Shown: in pieces, positions 9,074 through 17,465 of the stretch
Numbering within the stretch: the first letter of the stretch is position 1
Layout: each line of letters starts with the position of its first letter
Source of the DNA: Tolypothrix sp. PCC 7910
GTDB taxonomy: Bacteria > Cyanobacteriota > Cyanobacteriia > Cyanobacteriales > Nostocaceae
Direction of reading: 5' to 3'
NCBI RefSeq assembly: GCF_011769525.1
Contig: NZ_CP050440.1
Coordinates: forward strand, 3,225,501 to 3,289,500
Length of the DNA: 64,000 bases
Notes under the pieces: model-generated
What the model was told of the DNA's origin: nothing
Database searches by the model: none
What the model saw: the letters and a program-made list of their open reading frames with translations, nothing else
Program-made: the position numbers and the translations under genes

Positions 9074-9103
9074 TGTAGAGACGCGATTGATCGCGTCTCT
9101 ACA
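9074..9103. repeat. GACGCGAT palindrome, longest copy
   Basis: A perfect 14-bp arm palindrome (TGTAGAGACGCGAT, then its complement) has a TG centre. It belongs to the same family as the copies at 4531, 4566, 27344, 47294 and 50410. Confidence 0.85.
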
Positions 9104-9193
9104 GGATTTAAACGTCAATCGATTTGTTTTATCCAAACTCTATTGACCCAACATGGATCTTGAAGCTTAGCTTATATTTCGGTGTTGGGTTTC

Positions 9194-9403
9194 CTAGGGA
9201 CGGGTAGCAGAACGAATAAATTTTGGTTTGTCAGCCAAAGCCTACTCCGCACCATCAGGGTTAACACGGGGGCAAATATAAAAGGTGCGGCTGTCCAAAC
9301 AACGAGTAATATCTGGCTGAGTACCATAAGCTGTAACTAATGTTTGCAGCAGATACAGGTAAACAATTGAGGGCGCTAATTCCGTAGCGTGGATATTACA
9401 ATA
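9194..9403 (-). pseudogene. Relic of an M14 zinc carboxypeptidase
   Basis: On the minus strand the segment reads NIHATELAPSIVYLYLLQTL, followed further on by TRCLDSRTFYICPRVNPDGAE, a TAG stop at 9244-9242, then ALADKPKFIRSATRP and a second stop at 9196-9194. This is the zinc-binding core (His-x-x-Glu in IHATEL) and the RxNPDGAE block of M14 peptidases. Homology continues past the first stop. In relatives the residue after NPDGAE is normally Leu, so a TTG-to-TAG change fits. Only about 70 of several hundred codons remain, with repeats on both sides. Confidence 0.75.
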
Positions 9404-9511
9404 CCATTGACTGGTAATGGGTAATGGGTAAAAACTTTGTCGCAATTACCAATTAGCAATTACCTATTACCAAATTCCAACACTATATCTACACTACCAA
9501 CTTCGGTTATT

Positions 9512-10009
9512 ATGGCTTATCCCCAACGCATAGAACCCTTACCTGGACAAGAATCGGTGTGGGATTATCCCCGTCCGCCACGCCTTGAAGATACAAGCAA
9601 ACATATTCAAATTATTTTTAATGGCGTAACAATTGTAGACACCCACTCTGCCAAGCGTGTGTTAGAAACTAGCCATCCCCCGGTTTACTATATACCGCCT
9701 GCGGATATCAAAATGGAATACCTGTTGCTAACACCACAATCTAGCTTTTGTGAATGGAAAGGAAGTGCAGGTTATTACACTTTGCGTGTTGGGGATAAAG
9801 AAGTTCAAAATGCTGGTTGGTTCTACTCTAATCCCACACCAGCTTTTGCATCTATCAAAGATTATGTAGCTTTTTATGCTCATATCATGGATGCTTGCTA
9901 TGTCGATGGCGAAAAGGTAGAACCACAACCTGGCAATTTTTATGGTGGTTGGATTACTAGTGATATTGTTGGGCCTTTTAAAGGTATTCCTGGTAGTTGG
10001 GGATGGTAA
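9512..10009 (+). CDS. DUF427 family protein
   Basis: The protein has 165 residues from the ATG at 9512 (MAYPQRIEPLPGQESVWDYP). Upstream in-frame codons fall in a repeat and are unlikely to be translated. The body carries the DUF427 pattern: a WDYPRPP start, KRVLETSHPPVYYIPPADI, then FCEWKGSAGYYTL and a C-terminal FYGGWITSDIVGPFKG. The fold is a small beta-tent, and the biochemical role is unknown in the family. It is monocistronic. Confidence 0.88.
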   Translation: MAYPQRIEPLPGQESVWDYPRPPRLEDTSKHIQIIFNGVTIVDTHSAKRVLETSHPPVYYIPPADIKMEYLLLTPQSSFCEWKGSAGYYTLRVGDKEVQNAGWFYSNPTPAFASIKDYVAFYAHIMDACYVDGEKVEPQPGNFYGGWITSDIVGPFKGIPGSWGW

Positions 10010-10098
10010 GGAACTTCCCAATTGGCACGAGGGCATAAGGTAGGGGGCAGGGGGATAAAAGTCTTTATCTGAAACAAATTGATAGATGACCTTTGTGG

Positions 10099-10794
10099 CT
10101 ATTGTTGTCGCTTGGTGCGATATGGCCTGATCAGGAGACCGACTCCAGTTGCCCAGGCGATTGAAGCTGTCCAGCCTGCTAAAATATCACTGGGATAGTG
10201 GACTCCCAAATATAGGCGTGTCCAGCCAATTGCTAACACAAATATACCTCCAGCAATTAGAACTAGCAGACTCCAGCGAGTACCCCAAGTGAGAATCACT
10301 AAGACTACCACCAGAGTCATGCTAGACATGGCATGACCGCTAGGAAATCCGTAATCAAACTCTGGGGCTGGTGATTCCCACAGGTGGGGGCGTACTCGAT
10401 GTAACAGTACTTTCGCTGTGCGATTAATGATGATGCTTCCCAGTAGGGTAGTCAGGAGGTAAGTAAGCTTACGCCATCGTCTACGGATAAACAAAACTAA
10501 TGCGATCGCACTAGCAACTGGAAACACACCCCAGAATACTCCTAATTTGGTCAGTGTGGTAGCAAAAATATCTAGTTGTGGTTGGGCTGTTGAGTGAATT
10601 GCTAACAGAATAGGTACATCCCAAGCAAAACCGCCTTCTTTCTCCCAAACTTCCTCTGCTAATTCCCCAAAAATTTGTAGAGGTAGAAATACTCCAATTA
10701 ACAAGAGTAAAAGTGATGCACGCCTCTGAACAATCAGATGCCACAAAAAAGCCAGAAAAGACTTTAAATATCTCCAAAAACCAGATGTAGACAT
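10099..10794 (-). CDS. PAP2-family membrane phosphatase
   Basis: The protein has 231 residues with five to six membrane helices. All three phosphatidic-acid-phosphatase signature blocks are present: K128-x6-R135-P136, P151-SGH154, and R193-x5-H199-x3-D203 (TRLYLGVHYPSD). The likely substrate is a lipid phosphate or undecaprenyl pyrophosphate at the membrane, and specificity cannot be told. No partner gene is adjacent. Confidence 0.9.
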   Translation of the reverse strand: MSTSGFWRYLKSFLAFLWHLIVQRRASLLLLLIGVFLPLQIFGELAEEVWEKEGGFAWDVPILLAIHSTAQPQLDIFATTLTKLGVFWGVFPVASAIALVLFIRRRWRKLTYLLTTLLGSIIINRTAKVLLHRVRPHLWESPAPEFDYGFPSGHAMSSMTLVVVLVILTWGTRWSLLVLIAGGIFVLAIGWTRLYLGVHYPSDILAGWTASIAWATGVGLLIRPYRTKRQQ

Positions 10795-11040
10795 TTATTT
10801 TGCAATATTAACTATAAAAGTGAGGTAGTACTCTGGAGTGTACGACCAATTGAAAACTCAACTGTAACTCTGATAATATAAGCTTTCTAAACTCTCACCT
10901 GAGTTGAAGTAGCGATCGCTGCTACTGTATTCATTGCCATAGCCTGAATAAATCAGTCAACTAAATGTCATATTCGTGAAAAAACACAGGTAACATAGAC
11001 TTCCGTATAATTGCTAGTTAGTTTAAATAATAAGTTCCTA

Positions 11041-11565
11041 ATGAAAGTAGAAGTGGTACCGCATGACCCAACATGGAGTGTCAAATTTGAGGAGGAAGCC
11101 AAGCTAGTAGCGCTAGCACTTGGTGAAAATGTAGTAGAAATTCACCATATTGGTAGCACCTCAATTCCTAATATCTATGCCAAACCGATTATTGACCTGT
11201 TGGTTCAGGTTAAAGACCTTGCTAAGTTAGATCAGCAATGTTCAGCGATGATTGCATTAGGTTATCAAGCTATGGGTGAGTTTGGCTTACCAGGTCGTCG
11301 CTTCTTTCGCAAGGATAATGAAGCTGGTACAAGGACACATCACGTTCATATTTTTGAGTTTGACGTTTGCGAAGTCCAAAGACATTTGGCATTTCGCGAT
11401 TATATGATTGCACATCCTGATGATGCGCTCAAATACAGTGACTTGAAACGTCAATTAGCCAAGCAATTCCCACAAGATATTCAAGGATATGTAGATGGGA
11501 AAGATGGATTCGTGAAGGAGATGGAAAGAAAAGCCCTAGAATGGAAGCGATCTCAACAAATTTAG
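11041..11565 (+). CDS. GrpB family protein (UPF0157, nucleotidyltransferase fold)
   Basis: The protein has 174 residues from the ATG at 11041 (MKVEVVPHDPTW), the start seen in the family; a TTG at 11011 is less likely. Conserved blocks are EIHHIGSTSIPN, KPIIDLLVQV (the acidic nucleotidyltransferase-like pair) and THHVHIFE. The family is related to nucleotidyltransferases, but the substrate is unknown. Confidence 0.88.
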   Translation: MKVEVVPHDPTWSVKFEEEAKLVALALGENVVEIHHIGSTSIPNIYAKPIIDLLVQVKDLAKLDQQCSAMIALGYQAMGEFGLPGRRFFRKDNEAGTRTHHVHIFEFDVCEVQRHLAFRDYMIAHPDDALKYSDLKRQLAKQFPQDIQGYVDGKDGFVKEMERKALEWKRSQQI

Positions 11566-11652
11566 TTCACTATTGGTAACCGTATAGGGTGAAGAGGTTT
11601 TTTTATTTGCTGCTTGCGCCTAAAAGCGCTAGTGAGGCTGTTATATTTGGTG

Positions 11653-12645
11653 CTACTTTGAAGCTTTTGGTTCAAATATTAAGTATGTGCCTCCTAACCC
11701 TTCTACCAGTGTACGGGTATTAGCAACCATCATACTTTGATAAGTTTCTCCCTCAGTTCCCGGGCTTCCCAACCCATCAGCGTAAAGTAGTCTTTCGGAA
11801 AGTTTGACTGTAGCTGCTTTAGATACAGACTCAATCACATTAGAATTAATATCTGCCTCTGCAAAAATTGTTGGCACTTTCGCCCGTTCAATATTTTTAG
11901 CCAAATTTTTCACTTGTGTGTTTGTTGGCCTGTCATTGGTGCTAATACCTTCTAAAGTGCCTATTAATGAAAGACCGTAAGCTTGGGTGTAATAACCAAG
12001 TGCATTATGGCTTGTAACTACTGTGCGTTTATTATTAGGAATACTGGCAATTCTCGCTTTAATCCAGCGGTCTAATTGAGAGAGTTCTCTAGTAATTTTT
12101 CTTTGATTAGTATTATAGGTTTTAGCATTGCTCGGTTCTAATTTGCCTAAGTTATTGCTAATTACCTCAACCATTCTGATGGCATACTTAGCATTGTGCC
12201 AAATATGAGGATCGGTAAATATATTGCCATTTTCCCTAAATTTTTGTGGCTTGGGAAGCGCTAGTGGGGCAACAGCAATTTTAGGCGCAGCACTCTTAAT
12301 TGTTTTAATTTGTCTGATCAGCCTTGGTTCCAAATTATAGCCGTTATAGAGAATCAAATTAGCTTGTTGTAAAGCTTCTCGGTCTTCTGGTTTTGGCTGG
12401 TAAATATGCGGGTCTGTACCTGGGGGGATTAAGCAGGTAAGGTTAATAGTAGTTTTGGCAATTTGCCTAGCAAAATCACATATTATACTTGTGGTGGCAA
12501 CTACTCGCGGCAGATTAGTATTTACTCGTGTGGTGGTTTGAGTCAAGGAAGTACTTGTGGCTTGGTTGCCACAGCCAACAAATCCTATTGTCAAAGCGAT
12601 GAGTGCGGCACGGATATAATTATCTTTTAGTACTAATTTTGACAT
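11653..12645 (-). CDS. Metal-binding lipoprotein of an ABC importer (ZnuA/TroA cluster 9)
   Basis: The protein has 330 residues. A lipobox (IGFVGC, lipidated C25) indicates a lipoprotein. Candidate metal ligands are H80 (TDPHIYQP), H147 (TDPHIWHN), H213 (TSHNALGYY) and D290 (LYADGLG). That is a His-His-His-Asp set like TroA, rather than the His-His-Glu-Asp of Mn-specific PsaA/MntC. There is no His-rich loop as in ZnuA. Zn or Mn are both possible. No permease or ATPase gene is adjacent, so it would share a transporter encoded elsewhere. An AT-rich palindrome lies 24 bp upstream of the start. Confidence 0.88.
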   Translation of the reverse strand: MSKLVLKDNYIRAALIALTIGFVGCGNQATSTSLTQTTTRVNTNLPRVVATTSIICDFARQIAKTTINLTCLIPPGTDPHIYQPKPEDREALQQANLILYNGYNLEPRLIRQIKTIKSAAPKIAVAPLALPKPQKFRENGNIFTDPHIWHNAKYAIRMVEVISNNLGKLEPSNAKTYNTNQRKITRELSQLDRWIKARIASIPNNKRTVVTSHNALGYYTQAYGLSLIGTLEGISTNDRPTNTQVKNLAKNIERAKVPTIFAEADINSNVIESVSKAATVKLSERLLYADGLGSPGTEGETYQSMMVANTRTLVEGLGGTYLIFEPKASK

Positions 12646-12668
12646 ATTATTAAGGTTAGATATTTAAA

Positions 12669-12687
12669 AATAATTATGAGAATTATT
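12669..12687. promoter_or_regulatory. Fur/Zur-like palindrome
   Basis: AATAATT-ATGAG-AATTATT is a perfect 7-5-7 inverted repeat of 19 bp, the size of a Fur-family box, 24 bp ahead of the metal-binding lipoprotein start. The arms are more AT-rich than typical boxes, so it could be chance in AT-rich DNA. Confidence 0.35.
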
Positions 12688-13032
12688 CCATTAAAAAGAT
12701 ATTTGAAAAAGTCTCATAAGTATCGGAAGGGATATTAAATATAAAATTTATCGATGTTGCATCAATTGGCATGATTTAGAACACGCAGAGGCGCAAAGGT
12801 GCAGAGAGGATAAGAGTTTTAATGTTCACCAAATCAAGTTTTATTCCATAATCCAGTAACACCAATTTATCTTTTGCGGACATAACATAACATATTTGTT
12901 TGCTATTTCGCAGCATTCTATCAACTGTCTGAAGTTGTAAATTCTCTAGTTTCCATAAGAGATTGCAGTAGTAAAAGCAATGCTAACTCTCAAGTTATTC
13001 ACCCAGATAGTGCTTCAGCAAAGTATTGAGCT

Positions 13033-13791
13033 TTACTCATCACGAATAATTGTCAAACCTAAAGATTTGTAAGCAGCTAGCATTTGATTAGATACTGTCG
13101 GTGCAGTTACAAGGTAAGTCAGTGCATGAATCGACTCCACAACATAAGGGGCGGCTGTGTCTAATTTTTCTGCGGTGACTAATCCCACTACTTCAGCCGA
13201 ACCAGCTATCATGGCTCGTTTAACATGGGCTTCATCTAAATTCGTTACACTGATCCCCACTTCCGGATGCAAACTGCACACTCCTAACATGCACAAATCT
13301 GCACGAATCATCCGTAAAGACTCAATGGTGACAGTACCGACGTTCACCAAGGCTTTTTTGTAGAGCTTACCACCCAACATTACAACTTCTATATGGGGAT
13401 GTTCTGCTAAGGCGATCGCAATTGGTGGACTATTGGTGACGACTGTGGCTTGCAAATCTTTTGGTAAATGGCGGGTAACTTGCAGCGTAGTTGTACCCCC
13501 ATCTAAAATTACCACCTGTCCCGGACATACTAATTTAGCCGCAGCACAGGCGATCGCTTCTTTTTCTTTGGGCGCTTGTTTTTGGCGATCGGCGTAGCTG
13601 GCGGTGGCTGGGGAAGTTAGCAATGCGCCGCCATGTACACGTTGTAATAGTCCAGCTTCGGCTAATTCCCGCAAGTCCCGCCGAATCGTGTCTTCCGAAA
13701 CCTTGAGAACTGCACTCAGTTCCGTTGACAGCACCTTTTTATCACGACGCAGAATATCAAGGATGAATTGTCGGCGTTCAGCAGTGAGCAT
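13033..13791 (-). CDS. DeoR/GlpR-family transcriptional regulator
   Basis: The protein has 252 residues. An N-terminal winged helix covers residues 1-57 (LKVSEDTIRRDLRELAEAGLLQRVHGGA, in part), and a sugar-phosphate-binding DeoR_C domain follows (ILDGGTTTLQVTRHL near residue 95). The family normally represses sugar-phosphate genes and is released by a phosphorylated sugar. It is divergent from the transketolase gene at 14398 across about 600 bp, so that gene is the likely target. Confidence 0.92.
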   Translation of the reverse strand: MLTAERRQFILDILRRDKKVLSTELSAVLKVSEDTIRRDLRELAEAGLLQRVHGGALLTSPATASYADRQKQAPKEKEAIACAAAKLVCPGQVVILDGGTTTLQVTRHLPKDLQATVVTNSPPIAIALAEHPHIEVVMLGGKLYKKALVNVGTVTIESLRMIRADLCMLGVCSLHPEVGISVTNLDEAHVKRAMIAGSAEVVGLVTAEKLDTAAPYVVESIHALTYLVTAPTVSNQMLAAYKSLGLTIIRDE

Positions 13792-14126
13792 AATTAATTT
13801 TCCGGAAGTTGCGTTTTTAATCTTGAAATTGCACGTTTGTGAGTTTATACTTATTGCATACAGTTCAATACAAATAAATCACAAGCATTAGACTCAATCT
13901 GATGTCTGCCTAATTGCCGATCAAACAAATCCCCTTGCTCTTATCGCTCTGAATCCTTACAGAGTAAGCTTTTCGATTGACCAGTGTCAACCTAGCGATC
14001 AGTATTAAATCGGACTTGATATCACCTCCGGCTGCTGCTTCCTATACCAGCAAGCAGACATTTCAGCCTATCTTCTGCCAAAAGAGAGATTGCTGCAAGG
14101 GTTATTCATTTCACAATAGCGGTAAA

Positions 14127-14184
14127 GTGCATGTTTTCGTGCATTTAACCGTATCTTCACTTGCATTCAAGCATATTCGTGCAT
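14127..14184. promoter_or_regulatory. Repeated TTCGTGCAT half-sites, possible DeoR operator
   Basis: TTCGTGCAT occurs at 14136-14144 and again at 14176-14184, exactly 40 bp apart (about four helical turns). A further GTGCAT lies at 14127. They sit between the divergent DeoR regulator and transketolase. Spaced direct repeats are a common operator layout for this family. Binding is inferred. Confidence 0.35.
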
Positions 14185-14189
14185 AGTTT

Positions 14190-14395
14190 AGGGGTTGGGG
14201 ACTGGGGACTGGGAATTGGGGACTGGGGACTGGGAATTGGGGATTGGGGACTGGGAATTGGGTAACTAGGGGGAAATTCTTAATTCTAATTACTCATTAC
14301 CCATGCCCAATGCCCAATGCCCCATGCCCCATGCCCCATGCCCAATACCCCATGCCCAATGCCCCATGCCCAATAATTAACAAAGGACAAATAAC
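14190..14395. repeat. GGGGACTG and CCCATGC heptamer-type repeats
   Basis: Tandem short units of the form GGGGACTGGGAATT are followed by CCCATGCCCCATGC units, directly upstream of the transketolase gene. These are typical degenerate tandem repeats of Nostocales genomes, also seen at 27255-27320, 38335-38390 and 43995-44070. No coding content. Confidence 0.8.
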
Positions 14396-14397
14396 AA

Positions 14398-16296
14398 ATG
14401 ACTAAATTTCCTATTGATCTCGGCGCTTACAAGTATTTATCACTCAATCCGGCGAATCCTAGCCTGACGGCGGAACAAAGAGACGCACTCAAAGCTAATA
14501 TTCAACTTTGCCGAGATGCGATCGTGTTTTTTACCGCTACAGGTGCAGCTAGAGGCGTAGGTGGTCATACTGGCGGGCCATACGATACAGTTCCAGAAGT
14601 GATGATTCTCGATGCTTTCTTTAGGGGAGTATCTGAGCAATTTGTGCCGATTTTCTTTGATGAAGCCGGACATCGTGTCGCTACCCAGTATCTGATGTCA
14701 ACGCTGCATGGGGATTTACCCGCAGAGCGCCTGCTACAATATCGTGCAGCCCATTCTCATTTACCCGGACACCCAGAATTAGGGTTTACTCCTGGGGTAA
14801 AATTTAGCTCTGGAAGATTGGGACATGTCTGGCCTTACGTCAATGGTGTAGCAATGGCGAATCCTGGCAAAGTAGTTTTCTGCCTTGGTTCTGATGGTTC
14901 CCAGCAGGAAGGAAACGACGCAGAAGCGGCGCGCTTGGCTGTGGCTCAACATCTCAACGTCAAGCTAATTATTGATGATAATGATGTCACCATCGCCGGA
15001 CATCCTTCTAAATATTTACCTGGGTTCACCGTCGCCAAAACCTTAGAAGGGCATGGATTAAAGATACTTCAAGGAGATGGGGAAGATTTAGACGATTTAT
15101 ACAGCCGCCTATGCGAAGCCGTAAATACACCCGGTGCGATCGCAGTGATCAACAAACGCCCCATGTGTCCCGGTATAGAAGGCTTAGAAGGCTCAACCCA
15201 CGGTCATGATGTGATTTCCGTCGATTTGGCGATTAAATATCTCGAATCTCGCGGACAGACTGCGGCTGTAGATTACCTGAAAAATATTGAGAAACCCAAG
15301 CAAACCTATACATTTATCGGTTCTAGCGATAAATGGGGTGCTAACCGCAACGTTTTTGGGGAAGCTGTGGTAAATGTTCTTAGCCGCATGAGTGAAGCAG
15401 AACGCAAAGAGAAAGTCTTAGTCATTGATAGCGACTTAGAAGGCTCCTGCGGATTGAAGAAAATCCATGATACCTATCCTGAAGTATTTATCCCTTCTGG
15501 CATCATGGAACGGGGTAATTTCTCGGCTGCGGCTGGGTTTGGGATGGTAAAAGGCAAACAAGGTATTTTCGCCACCTTCAGCGCCTTTTTAGAAATGTGC
15601 ATTTCCGAAATCACAATGGCGCGGTTAAACCAATCTAACGTTCTCTGTCACTTCTCCCATGCAGGTATCGATGACATGGCGGATAATACCTGTCACTTCG
15701 GCTTAAATAATATGTTTGCCGATAATGGCTTAGATGACCGCCATGACACAAGACTCTACTTCCCCGCAGATGTAAATCAAATGACAGCTTGTGTAGAAGC
15801 TGTATTTTTTGACCCCGGATTGCGGTTTATTTTCTCTACCCGTTCCAAAGTCCCCAATATTTTGGATAGTAACGGTAATGAATTCTTTGGCAATGGTTAC
15901 AAATTTGTCCCCGATAAAGATGAAATTATCCGCGAAGGAACCCAAGGTTATATTGTCAGCTTTGGCGATGCTTTATACCGCTCTTTAGATGCGGTAGAAC
16001 GCTTGAAGCAAGAAGGCTTAGATGTGGGTTTAATTAACAAACCGACTTTAAACGTAGTTGATGAAGAAGCGATCGCTAAAATTGGCAAAGCCCCCTTTGT
16101 CTTAGTAGTGGAAGCCTTCAACCGTCGCACTGGCTTAGGTAGCCGTTTCGGTTCCTGGCTGTTAGAACGCGGCTTGACTCCTAAATATGCTCACCTGGGG
16201 ACTTATAGAGAAGGTTGCGGTGGCTTGTGGGAACAGTACCCCCATCAAGGTATCGATCCAGAGGGTATTATCAAGAAGGTGAAAGAATTGTTGTAA
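14398..16296 (+). CDS. Transketolase family enzyme
   Basis: The protein has 632 residues and is full length. The thiamine-diphosphate domain has a GSDGSQQEGND...DDND motif (around residues 163-195), the N-terminal TGHTGGP-like block reads GGHTGGPYD, and the central GHDVISVD follows. The pyrimidine and C-terminal domains follow (ERGNFSAAAGFGMVKGKQG; AFNRRTGLGSRFG). Transketolases move two-carbon units between sugar phosphates. This one differs from the normal Calvin-cycle transketolase pattern, so it may be a specialised paralogue acting on another ketose. The divergent DeoR regulator supports a role in inducible sugar metabolism. Confidence 0.85.
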   Translation: MTKFPIDLGAYKYLSLNPANPSLTAEQRDALKANIQLCRDAIVFFTATGAARGVGGHTGGPYDTVPEVMILDAFFRGVSEQFVPIFFDEAGHRVATQYLMSTLHGDLPAERLLQYRAAHSHLPGHPELGFTPGVKFSSGRLGHVWPYVNGVAMANPGKVVFCLGSDGSQQEGNDAEAARLAVAQHLNVKLIIDDNDVTIAGHPSKYLPGFTVAKTLEGHGLKILQGDGEDLDDLYSRLCEAVNTPGAIAVINKRPMCPGIEGLEGSTHGHDVISVDLAIKYLESRGQTAAVDYLKNIEKPKQTYTFIGSSDKWGANRNVFGEAVVNVLSRMSEAERKEKVLVIDSDLEGSCGLKKIHDTYPEVFIPSGIMERGNFSAAAGFGMVKGKQGIFATFSAFLEMCISEITMARLNQSNVLCHFSHAGIDDMADNTCHFGLNNMFADNGLDDRHDTRLYFPADVNQMTACVEAVFFDPGLRFIFSTRSKVPNILDSNGNEFFGNGYKFVPDKDEIIREGTQGYIVSFGDALYRSLDAVERLKQEGLDVGLINKPTLNVVDEEAIAKIGKAPFVLVVEAFNRRTGLGSRFGSWLLERGLTPKYAHLGTYREGCGGLWEQYPHQGIDPEGIIKKVKELL

Positions 16297-16307
16297 TTGG
16301 TAATTGA

Positions 16308-16340
16308 GTAGGGTGTGTTGTCGCGTAGCGCAACGCACCA
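16308..16340. repeat. GTAGGGTGTGTT palindromic repeat
   Basis: An imperfect palindrome (GTAGGGTGTGTTG ... CAACGCACCA) lies just downstream of the transketolase stop. A near-identical copy is at 17292-17323, and related copies are at 27997, 33552, 48751 and 50349. Confidence 0.8.
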
Positions 16341-16467
16341 TTTTTTTTACTATGCGATCGCATAAGCTGATAGCCGATATCAACCTAATTGCTAATTCTT
16401 AATTAAACCGAGGACTCAACGTAATTACGAATGAATAACTACGAATTACGAATTGGTATGGTTATGA

Positions 16468-17115
16468 TTAGCTTGGCACACTTCCAGCTTGAAAAACCTG
16501 TTCGGCGGTTAAATTCAATTCTGGGAACGTGGGTGAGATGATGCGACTACTGCTTTGGAACTGCCGGATTTGGTATTCTCCATCAACTAATGAGTAAACT
16601 GAAATCGTAGGTTGTTTAGGATTGCCAATAAACCGCCTACCACCTAAAGCAGCATAATCGACAATCCAATATTCAAGAATGCCTACTGTTTCGTAGGCAG
16701 CTACTTTTGTTAGATAATCATCACGCCAATTGCTGCTTACTACTTCAATCACTAACGGTATAGATTCGGCTAGGCTAACAGTAGAGTCTTTTTTCCAGAG
16801 TGGTTCATTAACTAAATTGGGGCGATTTAATAACAGCACATCTGGCGAGTAAGCTGAATCACTATCCAATGGTTTAACTAAAGCTGTTTTGGGAATGAAG
16901 TAAGGAAGCTTTAACCGCCCAATTTCCATAGATAGATTTAGCGCCAAAAAACCTACAACTTCTTCATGTTCACCTGTAGGCTGGGACATCTCTACAACTA
17001 CTCCATCATGCAGTTCATAACGTTTTCCAGAGTTGTCTGGGTATTTGGTAACGAATTCATCGAATGTAACTAGTTTGCGTAAGGCTTGAGTCACGTCGCT
17101 TTGCTCCGAATTCAA
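16468..17115 (-). CDS. Uma2 family endonuclease-like protein (DUF820)
   Basis: The protein has 215 residues. The PD-(D/E)xK core is visible: YSPDVLLL (the Asp, near residue 90), then PLVIEVVSS (the Glu in E-x-V, near residue 123), followed by the YETVGILEYWIVD block typical of Uma2. Cyanobacteria carry many copies. They are thought to be linked to mobile DNA, but their real role is not known. No transposase is adjacent. Confidence 0.9.
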   Translation of the reverse strand: MNSEQSDVTQALRKLVTFDEFVTKYPDNSGKRYELHDGVVVEMSQPTGEHEEVVGFLALNLSMEIGRLKLPYFIPKTALVKPLDSDSAYSPDVLLLNRPNLVNEPLWKKDSTVSLAESIPLVIEVVSSNWRDDYLTKVAAYETVGILEYWIVDYAALGGRRFIGNPKQPTISVYSLVDGEYQIRQFQSSSRIISPTFPELNLTAEQVFQAGSVPS

Positions 17116-17239
17116 AATTCAAAATTCGTCTTGAAAAGTTTGCTCAACGGGGGGGAACCCCCGCACGCAACTTTCCGCAAAATTCAAAATTAAAGTCCTC
17201 GGATTTATCTGTGATGACTTTAATTAAATTTGAATTGGT

Positions 17240-17288
17240 ATTACTTCTTATCACCGTACCCGTACAGCTAATTTTGTATCCCAGTTTA
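17240..17288 (-). pseudogene. Duplicated 3' tail of the cyclase gene
   Basis: These 49 bases match 17455-17503 at about 45 positions. The match covers the last codons of the cyclase gene, which here would read WDTKLAVRVR-stop against WDTKLGVRVR-stop in the intact gene. No further coding sequence of a second copy is present. It looks like the remnant of a tandem duplicate whose body was deleted. Confidence 0.7.
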
Positions 17289-17291
17289 GTA

Positions 17292-17323
17292 GTAGGGTGT
17301 GTTGTCGCGTAGCGCAACGCACC
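17292..17323. repeat. GTAGGGTGTGTT palindromic repeat
   Basis: Same element as 16308-16340 (identical over the central TGTCGCGTAGCGCAACGC part). It lies right next to the duplicated cyclase tail. Confidence 0.8.
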
Positions 17324-17465
17324 GTTATTACTTACACAAGTGTCACATTTTTCTCGTTGAGGCTGTCAAGTTTCAAAAGTCCAAAAAACCTAAATTTTTG
17401 ACCCTTGACTCTTGACTCTTAAACCAGAAGATGGGCGTACCAGTTGCGTAACCAATTACTTCTTC

